From NCBI GenBank assembly GCA_902803365.1, contig CADCPU010000087.1:1-18546 (forward strand): a stretch of 18,546 nucleotides of DNA. The letters are read 5' to 3'. Position numbers and translations under genes: made by a program. The stretch comes from Oscillospiraceae bacterium (lineage in GTDB: Bacteria > Bacillota_A > Clostridia > Saccharofermentanales > Saccharofermentanaceae). The notes beneath the pieces were generated by a model. That model had not been told where the DNA came from. It made no database searches and worked only from the letters and a program-made list of their open reading frames with translations. Below, one piece after another: positions 5,924 through 13,270 of the stretch; within the stretch, counting starts at the first letter, position 1; each line of letters opens with the position of its first letter.

Positions 5924-8395
5924 TCAAACCTTTACTTTTGTTGTGAGCTTTGTTGCTTCCTTGTATGGACGGAACAGGAGCCAGATCATGCAAGCGATGA
6001 GAGCAACTGAGATGATGATGCCTGCGATGTTCGCATTGCCCGTAAAGAGATTACCGATATGGGTAATGATAAATGCGATGATGTAAGCAAAACCGCACTG
6101 GTAAGCTACTGCGAATGCTGTCCACTTGCCGTTATTCATCTCACGCTTGATGGCACCGATAGCAGCGAAGCAAGGAGCGCAGAGGAGATTGAATACGAGG
6201 AATGAGTAACCTGTTACGCCTGTGAATGTAGCAGCGAGTGTCTCGTAGAGGGTTGCATCTTCGCCGCTGTAGAGTACGCCCATCGTACCGACGATGTTTT
6301 CCTTAGCGACAAGACCTGTGATGGAAGCAACTGCTGCCTGCCACTCACCCCAACCGAGAGGCTTAAATACCCAGGCAAGAACGGAACCGATATTTGCGAG
6401 GAAGCTTGACTCGATCATATCCTCTTCGAGCATCTTAAGTGAGCCGTCGACAACACCGAAGTTTGTAGCAAACCAGATGACTACAGTTGAGAGGAGGATA
6501 ACAGTTCCTGCCTTCTTGATGAAGGACCAGCCGCGCTCCCATGTGGAACGGAGAACGTTTCCGATAGTCGGGAGATGGTATGCAGGAAGCTCCATAACGA
6601 ACGGAGCAGGCTCGCCTGCAAACGGCTTTGTCTTCTTAAGGATGATACCGGAGATGATTATCGCAGCCATACCTACAAAGTAAGCAGATCCGGATACGAG
6701 TGTTCTCTGGAGATCGGATCCTCCGAAGATAGCACCGGCGATCATTGCGATGAACGGGAGCTTAGCTCCGCATGGGATGAATGTTGTAGTGATGATGGTC
6801 ATACGACGGTCGCGTTCGTTTTCGATCGTCCTCGATGCCATGATACCCGGGATACCGCAGCCGGTACCTACGAGCATAGGGATGAAGGACTTACCTGACA
6901 AGCCGAACTTTCTGAAGATTCGGTCAAGTACGAATGCGATACGAGCCATGTAGCCGCATGCTTCAAGGATAGCAAGGAGGAAGAAGAGTACCAGCATCTG
7001 AGGAACGAAGCCCAATACAGCACCTACACCTGCTATGATACCGTCAAGGAGCAGGCTCTTGAGCCAGTCTGCTGCGTTGCACTTATCAAGGAGACCTTCA
7101 ACAAGTACAGGGATACCCGGTACCCATGTGCCGTACTCGGCAGGATCCGGCTCGTTGCCGTATTTTTCAAGAGCATCAGTGATATCTTCATAAGATGCTT
7201 CCTCAGTGGAGATCTCAAGTGTCTCTTCATCTTCAAGGTCGTATTCGAGAGTTGTACCTGCAGGAACTGCACTCTTAAGAGCTGCAACCTGCTCGTCGCT
7301 CAAGCCGTCTTCACTCTCGAAAGCCTCAGCGATAGCATCGTCACCATAGTTATCAACAATGGAAGCCATGATGGAATCTGTGTCGCCGTATTCCTCAACA
7401 GCCTCTTCATACTCGCCTGAGCCGATGCCGAAGAGGTGATAACCGTCACCGAACAGTCCGTCATTTGCCCAGTCAGTTGCCGATGCACCGAATGTCATCA
7501 TGGCGATGTAGTAAACGAGGAACATGATGACCGCGAAGATCGGAAGACCGAGCCAGCGGTTAGTTACGATACGGTCTATCTTATCAGATGCCGTGAGTGA
7601 ACCTTTATTCTTCTTTGTGTAGCAAGCCTTGATAACGGAACCGATGAAGATATAGCGCTCATTTGTGATGATGGACTCTGAATCGTCATCGAGTTCTGCT
7701 TCGGCTGCTTTGATGTCTTCTTCAATGTGTGAGAGCTTGGATGCCGGGATGTTAAGAGTCTCGAGGACCTTGTCGTCGCGCTCGAAGATCTTGATCGCAT
7801 ACCATCTCTGCTGTTCTTCAGGAAGGTCGTGTACTGCAGCTTCCTCGATGTGAGCGATAGCGTGCTCTACAGGACCCGAGAACGAATGTGTAGGGATCGT
7901 CTTGCCGTTCTTTGCAACTTCGATAGCTGCTTCTGCGGCTTCCATGATGCCCGTTCCCTTAAGGGCAGATATCTCGACGACCTTGCAGCCGAGCTGGCGT
8001 GACAATTCGTCGATCTTGATCTTGTCGCCGTTCTTCTGAACGACATCCATCATGTTGATGGCAATGACTACAGGGATACCGAGTTCGGTGAGCTGTGTAG
8101 TCAGATATAAGTTTCTCTCAAGGTTTGTACCGTCAATGATATTCAAGATAGCATTCGGACGCTCCTTGATTAGGTAATTTCTTGCTACGACTTCCTCCAA
8201 CGTATATGGGGAAAGTGAATAGATACCCGGAAGGTCTGTAATGATAACGCCATCATGCTTCTTGAGCTTACCTTCCTTCTTCTCAACTGTTACTCCCGGC
8301 CAGTTACCGACAAACTGATTTGAACCCGTAAGTGCATTGAATAATGTTGTCTTACCGCTGTTCGGGTTACCTGCCAGAGCGATACGCAGATCCAT
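5924..8395 (-). CDS. feoB: Ferrous iron transport protein FeoB with a large acidic external insert
   Basis: 823 residues. The N-terminal G domain has G1 GNPNSGKTT (9-17), G2 Thr in GVTVEKKEG (34-42), G3 DLPG (54-57), G4 NMMD (114-117) and G5 SALKG (143-147), followed by the spacer region to about 270. The membrane domain follows with TM1 about 283-303 and the gate repeats CGIPG (513-517) and PCGAKLP (541-547), and near the C-terminus LLCAPCFAAIGAIKRE. Between TM1 and TM2 (about 316-425) there is a highly acidic insert, by topology outside the cell, which makes the protein longer than the common 650-770 residues. It imports Fe(II) across the cytoplasmic membrane. SD AGAGG nine bases before the start; a GTTAG-N6-CTAAC dyad is just upstream. 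Confidence 0.96.
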   Translation of the reverse strand: MDLRIALAGNPNSGKTTLFNALTGSNQFVGNWPGVTVEKKEGKLKKHDGVIITDLPGIYSLSPYTLEEVVARNYLIKERPNAILNIIDGTNLERNLYLTTQLTELGIPVVIAINMMDVVQKNGDKIKIDELSRQLGCKVVEISALKGTGIMEAAEAAIEVAKNGKTIPTHSFSGPVEHAIAHIEEAAVHDLPEEQQRWYAIKIFERDDKVLETLNIPASKLSHIEEDIKAAEAELDDDSESIITNERYIFIGSVIKACYTKKNKGSLTASDKIDRIVTNRWLGLPIFAVIMFLVYYIAMMTFGASATDWANDGLFGDGYHLFGIGSGEYEEAVEEYGDTDSIMASIVDNYGDDAIAEAFESEDGLSDEQVAALKSAVPAGTTLEYDLEDEETLEISTEEASYEDITDALEKYGNEPDPAEYGTWVPGIPVLVEGLLDKCNAADWLKSLLLDGIIAGVGAVLGFVPQMLVLFFLLAILEACGYMARIAFVLDRIFRKFGLSGKSFIPMLVGTGCGIPGIMASRTIENERDRRMTIITTTFIPCGAKLPFIAMIAGAIFGGSDLQRTLVSGSAYFVGMAAIIISGIILKKTKPFAGEPAPFVMELPAYHLPTIGNVLRSTWERGWSFIKKAGTVILLSTVVIWFATNFGVVDGSLKMLEEDMIESSFLANIGSVLAWVFKPLGWGEWQAAVASITGLVAKENIVGTMGVLYSGEDATLYETLAATFTGVTGYSFLVFNLLCAPCFAAIGAIKREMNNGKWTAFAVAYQCGFAYIIAFIITHIGNLFTGNANIAGIIISVALIACMIWLLFRPYKEATKLTTKVKV

Positions 8396-8416
8396 ACTTA
8401 ATAACCTCTCTTTCTG

Positions 8417-8434
8417 AGTTAGCGAGAACTAACC
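8417..8434. promoter_or_regulatory. GTTAG-N6-CTAAC inverted repeat in front of feoB (site D)
   Basis: AGTTAG (8417-8422), six bases, CTAACC (8429-8434), in the 59-nt gap between the second feoA and feoB. On the minus strand a -10-like TATTAT lies upstream of it, so an internal feoB promoter with this operator is possible, though no clear -35 is seen. Same arms and same spacer as site B upstream of feoA. Confidence 0.6.
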
Positions 8435-8454
8435 CATCACCAAAAATAATACTG

Positions 8455-8676
8455 TTATTCGACTTCGATCATCTCGGCATCAGCCTTGCGAAGTGACAAC
8501 TCATAGCCCCTGACGTTGATCTCGATCGGATCTCCGAGTGGAGCGACTTTACGTACATAGATATCAACGCCTTTTGTAATGCCCATATCCATGATCCTTC
8601 TTTTGACCGGACCTTCACCGTGAAGCTTAACAACCTTACAGTTCTGTCCAACCTTTACCTGCTTTAGTGTCTTCAT
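8455..8676 (-). CDS. feoA: FeoA-family SH3-like protein, second copy
   Basis: 73 residues, normal FeoA length, all beta SH3-like fold expected. Family-typical parts are the start MKTLKQVKVGQNCKVVKL, the RRIMDMGITKG turn (residues 26-36) and GDPIEINVRGYELSLRKADAEMI near the end. FeoA proteins are small cytosolic partners thought to act on the FeoB G domain. SD GGAGG six bases before the ATG; 21 bases after the first feoA, 59 bases before feoB. Two unequal FeoA copies before FeoB are common in Clostridia. Confidence 0.93.
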   Translation of the reverse strand: MKTLKQVKVGQNCKVVKLHGEGPVKRRIMDMGITKGVDIYVRKVAPLGDPIEINVRGYELSLRKADAEMIEVE

Positions 8677-8697
8677 CTGTAACCTCCTTCTTCAAGA

Positions 8698-8910
8698 TTA
8701 AACCATTATCTTTCTGGCCATCTCTTCACTGATGGCGACTCTTGACTCTTTGATGTTAACTATAACGTTGCCCTGGAGCGTGTTGACCACTACGACCGAT
8801 CCGCCGACTACAAAGCCGAGATCTTCAAGGTGCTTTTTGACTTCAGGCGTTCCGCCGACTTTCTTGATGATGTTCTCCTCACCGCGCTGTGCATAACAAA
8901 GTGGCATCAT
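8698..8910 (-). CDS. feoA: FeoA-family SH3-like protein, first copy
   Basis: 70 residues from the ATG at 8910 (MMPLCYAQRGEE), chosen because GGAG (plus 8917-8920) lies six bases upstream, whereas the in-frame ATG at 8922 has no SD. The FeoA pattern is seen: xxPLxxAxxGEE start, HLEDLGFVVGGSVVVV (residues 28-43) and VIVNIKESRVAISEEMARKIMV at the end. First gene of the feo operon, expected to modulate FeoB. Its leader carries two inverted repeats (8926-8945 and 8961-8978) that may be operators for metal control. Confidence 0.92.
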   Translation of the reverse strand: MMPLCYAQRGEENIIKKVGGTPEVKKHLEDLGFVVGGSVVVVNTLQGNVIVNIKESRVAISEEMARKIMV

Positions 8911-8925
8911 TCTCATCTCCATTTC

Positions 8926-8945
8926 AGGTAAGCACCGACTTACCT
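8926..8945. promoter_or_regulatory. Inverted repeat AGGTAAG-N6-CTTACCT in the feoA leader (site A)
   Basis: Perfect 7-bp arms (8926-8932, 8939-8945) with a 6-nt spacer, just upstream of the feoA SD. Arms differ from sites B and D by single changes (GTAAG instead of GTTAG). It could act as DNA operator or as a hairpin in the feoA mRNA next to the SD. Confidence 0.55.
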
Positions 8946-8960
8946 AATAATAAATTTATT

Positions 8961-8978
8961 AGTTAGTATTCGCTAACT
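8961..8978. promoter_or_regulatory. Inverted repeat AGTTAG-N6-CTAACT at the feo promoter (site B)
   Basis: Perfect 6-bp arms with a 6-nt spacer, about ten bases downstream of the -10 of the feo promoter, so it would overlap the transcription start region. On the minus strand it reads AGTTAGCGAATACTAACT, close to site D AGTTAGCGAGAACTAACC even within the spacer. Confidence 0.65.
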
Positions 8979-8988
8979 GCCCACGAAT

Positions 8989-9016
8989 ATCTTACATAAT
9001 CTGCCGTTATTTACAA
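8989..9016 (-). promoter_or_regulatory. Putative promoter of the feo operon
   Basis: Minus strand: -35 TTGTAA (9016-9011), 16-nt spacer, -10 TAAGAT (8994-8989), each 4 of 6 matches. Site B lies directly downstream, which supports this placement. Confidence 0.5.
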
Positions 9017-9062
9017 GATGTTACAGAAATATTTTACGGTTAGAAAATGAGAATTCGGCAAC

Positions 9063-9094
9063 TTGACAATTCGTTACCCTTTGCTAACTAAAAT
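9063..9094 (+). promoter_or_regulatory. Putative promoter of the ZIP transporter gene
   Basis: Plus strand: perfect -35 TTGACA (9063-9068). The -10 is uncertain: TAACTA (9085-9090, 16-nt spacer) or TAAAAT (9089-9094, 20-nt spacer). The site C inverted repeat lies between the two boxes. Confidence 0.45.
9072..9089. promoter_or_regulatory. Imperfect GTTAC-N6-CTAAC inverted repeat at the ZIP promoter (site C)
   Basis: CGTTAC (9072-9077), six bases, CTAACT (9084-9089). On the minus strand it begins AGTTAGCAAAG, matching the left half of sites B and D. It lies inside the predicted promoter of the divergent ZIP gene, so the same regulator may control both feo and the ZIP transporter. Confidence 0.5.
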
Positions 9095-9183
9095 AATTGG
9101 GCATATTCCATATAACAGGTATTTGATAATTCAGTCCCCTCGGGCTACCATAATATAGAAGTACGAGAAAGGCGGTGATCCCT

Positions 9184-9972
9184 ATGAATAACATCCTTCA
9201 GATCGCGATCGGACTTGTGATACCTTTCCTCGGAACAACACTCGGTGCAGCCATGGTCTTCTTCATGAAGAAGGACATGAGCCCGCTGGTACAAAAGAGC
9301 CTCCTGGGTTTTGCATCAGGCGTCATGATAGCGGCATCCGTCTGGTCGCTCATAATACCTTCGATGCAGATGTCGGAAGACATGGGCAAGTGGTCATTCG
9401 TCCCTGCCGCAGTCGGCTTCATGCTCGGCATAGGCTTTCTCCTCTTACTCGACAGCATCATCCCTCACCTGCACCTTAACACGGATAAGCCGGAGGGCAA
9501 AAAGAGCAAGTTTCAAAAATCGATAATGCTTGTCCTCGCAGTCACGCTCCACAACATACCTGAAGGTATGGCAGTTGGTGTCGTATTCGCGGGACTTCTC
9601 GCAGATAACGCGGTGATCTCGGTCGCGGGCGCATTTGCCCTGTCCATCGGTATCGCGATCCAGAACTTCCCTGAAGGCGCGATCGTATCTATGCCGCTTC
9701 TTGATACCGGCATCAGCCGCAAAAAGGCTTTTACCTACGGAATGTTATCGGGCATCGTGGAACCTGTCGGCGGACTAGTCACGATCCTCTTAACTTCGCT
9801 CGTGAACCCGATCCTCCCTTACATCCTGTCATTTGCGGCAGGTGCGATGATCTACGTCGTAGTTGAGGAACTGATCCCGGAAGCTCAGGCGGGCGAACAC
9901 AGCAACGTCAGTACGATCGGTGTTGCGATCGGATTTTGCCTCATGATGATACTCGATGTCGTCCTCGGATAA
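9184..9972 (+). CDS. ZIP-family divalent metal transporter
   Basis: 262 residues from ATG 9184. The upstream AAAGGCGGTGATCC is almost the full complement of the 16S rRNA 3' end and puts the SD eight bases before this ATG; the GTG at 9175 lies within that SD and is unlikely as start. About eight membrane helices. The two ZIP metal-site motifs are present: HNIPEG (123-128) and QNFPEG (160-165), plus a short hydrophilic His-containing loop HLHLNTDKPEGKKSK (about 95-109). ZIP proteins bring Zn, Fe or Mn into the cytosol. Divergent from feo and with a related operator at its promoter, so iron or manganese uptake is plausible (inference). Terminator follows. Confidence 0.92.
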   Translation: MNNILQIAIGLVIPFLGTTLGAAMVFFMKKDMSPLVQKSLLGFASGVMIAASVWSLIIPSMQMSEDMGKWSFVPAAVGFMLGIGFLLLLDSIIPHLHLNTDKPEGKKSKFQKSIMLVLAVTLHNIPEGMAVGVVFAGLLADNAVISVAGAFALSIGIAIQNFPEGAIVSMPLLDTGISRKKAFTYGMLSGIVEPVGGLVTILLTSLVNPILPYILSFAAGAMIYVVVEELIPEAQAGEHSNVSTIGVAIGFCLMMILDVVLG

Positions 9973-9977
9973 AAATT

Positions 9978-10023
9978 CACACAACAAAGAATGCCTCGCA
10001 TCAGCGAGGCAATTCTTCGTGTG
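9978..10023. terminator. Strong hairpin terminator after the ZIP gene, possibly bidirectional
   Basis: GCCTCGC (9993-9999) pairs with GCGAGGC (10004-10010) around an ATCA loop, extended by GAA/TTC and outer CACAC (9978-9982) with GTGTG (10019-10023). T-rich stretches follow on either strand. Confidence 0.8.
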
Positions 10024-10238
10024 GTTGGTTGTTTGTTTGATATAAATGAGTTTTGTTCAATAAAGCCTTAACAATAAAACAGGAGATTACTCAATGAAAA
10101 AGATTCGCTAATATGTGATTCTGTTCCCATCGGTATCACCTCCGTCCTCTCGTTAAGAAATTTATTTACTGACTTAAGTATACTAATCAATCTTTTGGAA
10201 TGTGTTACCAATATAAAAACGAATTGTAACCTATTTTT
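10024..10238. other. AT-rich gap between ZIP and pflA with two tiny SD-preceded ORFs
   Basis: No ordinary gene. On plus, AGGAG precedes a five-codon ORF (10094-10111, MKKIR then TAA). On minus, a 20-codon ORF (10068-10130) has a model SD. Near the end a weak stem (GTTAC 10204-10208 with GTAAC 10226-10230) is followed by six T on plus. A short plus-strand RNA or a decayed gene are both possible. Confidence 0.4.
10068..10130 (-). CDS. Possible 20-residue peptide with strong SD (unrecognised)
   Basis: ATG at 10130 is preceded by GGAGG (plus 10139-10143) with an ideal 8-nt spacing and the wider context GGAGGTGAT. The peptide begins MGTESHISES, is Ser-rich and ends LLFYC with a terminal Cys. No family recognised, no signal peptide or membrane helix. 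A promoter on the minus strand is not clear (TATACT at about 10180 without a -35). It could be a chance ORF; the SD is the only support. Confidence 0.25.
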   Translation of the reverse strand: MGTESHISESFSLSNLLFYC

Positions 10239-10970
10239 TCAATGATTATAACGGGCCTTAAGACCGCCTTCAGCGTAGATCTGACAGAGTCTTTCGATCC
10301 TGTCGAGAGGCGGTTCGCAGACGTCATCGAGCGTATAAGGAAGACCCAGATCATGCCACTTGTATTCGCCCATCTTATGGAACGGCAGAAGGTCGATATG
10401 CTCGACACATGTCTTGTCCTTAAGAAGATCGATCATCTCATAAGCGACCTCATCAGTATCCGTAAAGCCCGGGATTATGACATGCCTTATCCAGAGCCTC
10501 TTGCCGATGCTCTCGCAGTAATTCAATGTATCGAGGGTATTGTCTATCTTGTTTCCCGTTATGTTTTCGAAAAGTATCCCGTTCGGAGCCTTGATGTCCA
10601 AAAGCAGCATATCAGCGCGATCGATCAGGTCCTTCGAGGTCGTAAGCGGGATCGAACCCGCAGTATCAAGTGCGGTATGCATCCCCTGCGCCTTAAGGCC
10701 GTCCAAGAGTTCTGCGCAGAAATCATGCTGCAGCATAGGCTCGCCGCCTGACAGTGTAACGCCGCCCTTCTTGTAGAAATTTCTGTAACGGATGATGTCT
10801 TCAATGACTTCTTCGGATGTCTTGAGCGTGCCGCCCTGCATCTCCCAGGTATCGGGGTTATGGCAGTAAACGCAGCGGAGCGGACATCCCTTTAAAAAAA
10901 GAACGTAGCGAATTCCGGGACCGTCAAGGGTCCCGAAAGTCTCTACGGAATGGATCATACCTTTTTGCAT
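10239..10970 (-). CDS. pflA: Pyruvate formate-lyase activating enzyme (radical SAM)
   Basis: 243 residues, normal length. Radical SAM cluster motif with Cys29, Cys33, Cys36 (GCPLRCVYCHNP), GGEP motif (75-78) and the PFL-activase start HSVETFGTLDGPGIRYVLF. It uses a [4Fe-4S] cluster and S-adenosylmethionine to take a hydrogen from a glycine in PFL and so create the glycyl radical. Cytosolic. The start at 10970 has only a weak SD (GGGAAG) and lies 17 bases after pflB, so translation may depend on the upstream gene. The usual pflB-pflA order is kept. Confidence 0.96.
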   Translation of the reverse strand: MQKGMIHSVETFGTLDGPGIRYVLFLKGCPLRCVYCHNPDTWEMQGGTLKTSEEVIEDIIRYRNFYKKGGVTLSGGEPMLQHDFCAELLDGLKAQGMHTALDTAGSIPLTTSKDLIDRADMLLLDIKAPNGILFENITGNKIDNTLDTLNYCESIGKRLWIRHVIIPGFTDTDEVAYEMIDLLKDKTCVEHIDLLPFHKMGEYKWHDLGLPYTLDDVCEPPLDRIERLCQIYAEGGLKARYNH

Positions 10971-10987
10971 CAGCTACTTCCCAAAGA

Positions 10988-13204
10988 TCAGATCTTTGTG
11001 TGGAATGTTCTGGAGATAACCTCCTCCTGCTGTTCCCTCGTGAGCTTGATGAAGTTAACGGCATAGCCGGATACACGGATCGTGAGCTGAGGATACTTCT
11101 CAGGGTGATCCATGGCATCGATCAATGTCTCTCTGTTCAATACGTTGACATTGATGTGGTGTCCTTCTTCGAGGATGTAGTTATCGAGAAGACCATAGAG
11201 GTTTTCCTCTCTGGACTCTTCGTCTGCACCAAGAGCTGTAGGAACGATGGAGAAAGTATAGGAGATTCCGTCTTCAGCATACTCGTAAGGAAGCTTGCTT
11301 ACAGAGAGCATGGAAGCGATGGAACCGTTTGTGTCTCTGCCGTGCATCGGGTTAGCGCCCGGAGCGAACGGCTCGCCTGCCTTACGTCCGTCAGGTGTGG
11401 ATCCCGTCTTCTTGCCGTATACGACATTGGATGTGATCGTGAGGATGGACATCGTGTGGCGTGCATTTCTGTAAGAAGGAACCTTCTTGAGCTTGTTGAT
11501 GAACCTTCTCGTGATATCGACTGCGAGGTCATCGACCCTGGAGTCGTTGTTACCGAACTTAGGGAAATCACCCTCTACTTCGTAATCGACGCAAAGACCA
11601 TCTTCGTTACGGATAGGCTTTACCTTTGCATACTTGATAGCGGACAAGGAGTCAGCTACAACGGAAAGACCCGCGATACCGCAAGCCATCGTTCTGTCGA
11701 TGTCGTCATCGTGAAGAGCCATCTGGATCTTCTCGTAGCAATACTTGTCGTGCATATAGTGGATTACGTTAAGAGTATTTACATAAAGTGCTGCAAGCCA
11801 GTCGAGGATAACGTCATACTTACGCATAACGTCCTCATAATCGAGGTAAGTACCGCGGCAAGCAAGGAGCTCAGGTCCGATCTGAAGACCGCTCTTCTCG
11901 TCACGTCCGCCGTTGATGGCGTAGAGGAGAGCCTTTGCAAGGTTAGCTCTTGCACCGAAGTACTGCATCTGCTTACCGATGACCATAGCGGATACGCAGC
12001 AAGCGATACCGTAGTCGTCACCGAATCTCTTTCTCATGATACGGTCGCTCTCGTACTGGATGGAGCATGTCTTAATGGACATTGCAGCACAGTACTTCTT
12101 AAAGTTCTCAGGAAGGTGGATACTCCAAAGGACTGTCATGTTAGGCTCAGGTGCAGGTCCGAGGTTAGTGAGCGTATGAAGGAATCTGAAGCTCATCTTT
12201 GTAACCATGTGTCTGCCGTCTGCGCCGATACCGCCGATGGACTCTGTTACCCAGTTCGGGTCGCCGGAGAAGAGCTCGTCATATGCAGGAGTCCTGAGGA
12301 ATCTGATGATACGGAGCTTCATGATGAAGTCGTCAACGATCTCCTGGATCTCTGTCTCTGTATATCTGCCCTCTTCGAGGTCTCTCTGTGCGTAGATATC
12401 AAGGAATGTGCTGACGCGTCCGAGGGACATTGCTGCACCGTTCTGCTCCTTGACTGCTGCGAGGTATCCGAAGTATACCCACTGGAAAGCTTCCTTTGTG
12501 TCCATTGCAGGCCTTGAGATATCAAATCCGTAGCTCTCACCGAGCTTCTTGAGCTTACCGAGAGCCTTGATCTGCTCTGCGTGCTCTTCTCTTGTCCTGA
12601 TGTAATCGTCGCTCATGTAAGGGTGGTCGAAGTCATCCTTTGTGGACATCTTCTCTTCGATCAGGCGGTCAACGCCGTAGAGTGCGATCCTTCTGTAGTC
12701 ACCGATGATACGTCCTCTGCCGTATGCATCAGGAAGTCCCGTGATGATGCCGCTCTTTCTTGCAGCTCTCATAGCAGGTGTATAAACATCGAAAACACCG
12801 TCGTTATGTGTCTTTCTGTACTTGAAGATATCTTCGATCCTGTCATCCATCTCGTAGTTATAAGCTTCGAGTGAATTTCTGACCATTCTCATTCCGCCGA
12901 ACGGCATAACGGCACGCTTGAGCGGAGCATCTGTCTGAAGTCCGACGATGATCTCGTTATCCTTGTCGATATAACCCGGTGCATAAGCATCGATATCAGA
13001 GATAGTGTGAGTATCTACGTCTAGCACGCCGCCCTTTTCGCGCTCCTTGGCCATCAGATCGGAGAGCTTGTCCCAGATCTTCTTGGTTCTCTCTGTAGGA
13101 GCAGCGAGAAAACTCTCGTCTCCGTCGTAAGGTGTGTAGTTCTTGACGATGAAGTCACGAACGTTGATGTGTTTTGTCCACTTACCTTCAATAAAATCTC
13201 TCAT
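10988..13204 (-). CDS. pflB: Pyruvate formate-lyase (formate C-acetyltransferase)
   Basis: 738 residues, close to the family norm. The catalytic Cys pair is in GIACCVSAM (Cys402-Cys403) and the glycyl radical site is Gly713 in RVSGYAVNF, near the C-terminus. It converts pyruvate and CoA to acetyl-CoA and formate in mixed-acid fermentation; the radical form is destroyed by O2. SD AGAGG eight bases before the ATG. It is followed by pflA and preceded by the flavodiiron fusion with a 49-nt gap that holds its own promoter. Presence of PFL with activase implies fermentative anaerobic life. Confidence 0.97.
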   Translation of the reverse strand: MRDFIEGKWTKHINVRDFIVKNYTPYDGDESFLAAPTERTKKIWDKLSDLMAKEREKGGVLDVDTHTISDIDAYAPGYIDKDNEIIVGLQTDAPLKRAVMPFGGMRMVRNSLEAYNYEMDDRIEDIFKYRKTHNDGVFDVYTPAMRAARKSGIITGLPDAYGRGRIIGDYRRIALYGVDRLIEEKMSTKDDFDHPYMSDDYIRTREEHAEQIKALGKLKKLGESYGFDISRPAMDTKEAFQWVYFGYLAAVKEQNGAAMSLGRVSTFLDIYAQRDLEEGRYTETEIQEIVDDFIMKLRIIRFLRTPAYDELFSGDPNWVTESIGGIGADGRHMVTKMSFRFLHTLTNLGPAPEPNMTVLWSIHLPENFKKYCAAMSIKTCSIQYESDRIMRKRFGDDYGIACCVSAMVIGKQMQYFGARANLAKALLYAINGGRDEKSGLQIGPELLACRGTYLDYEDVMRKYDVILDWLAALYVNTLNVIHYMHDKYCYEKIQMALHDDDIDRTMACGIAGLSVVADSLSAIKYAKVKPIRNEDGLCVDYEVEGDFPKFGNNDSRVDDLAVDITRRFINKLKKVPSYRNARHTMSILTITSNVVYGKKTGSTPDGRKAGEPFAPGANPMHGRDTNGSIASMLSVSKLPYEYAEDGISYTFSIVPTALGADEESREENLYGLLDNYILEEGHHINVNVLNRETLIDAMDHPEKYPQLTIRVSGYAVNFIKLTREQQEEVISRTFHTKI

Positions 13205-13241
13205 TTAAATAACCTCTTTCCGGCCCCATATATTATCTGTT

Positions 13242-13270
13242 TTTATATATTCCTTACACTATCCGTTCAA
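13242..13270 (-). promoter_or_regulatory. Promoter of pflBA, overlapping the end of the flavodiiron gene
   Basis: Minus strand: -35 TTGAAC (13270-13265, 4 of 6) within the last codons of the upstream gene, 17-nt spacer, -10 TATAAA (13247-13242, 5 of 6), about 38 bases before the pflB ATG. No terminator lies between the two genes, so read-through from the upstream gene is also possible. Confidence 0.6.

Noticed and set aside
9175..9183. GTG at 9175 as start of the ZIP gene
   Set aside because: It lies inside the ribosome binding sequence AAAGGCGGTGATCC; the ATG at 9184 has ideal spacing.
11000..12517. 505-codon open frame on plus, antisense to pflB
   Set aside because: It has no SD, lies fully within the unmistakable pflB gene and its protein resembles no family; long antisense frames arise from the codon bias of the real gene.
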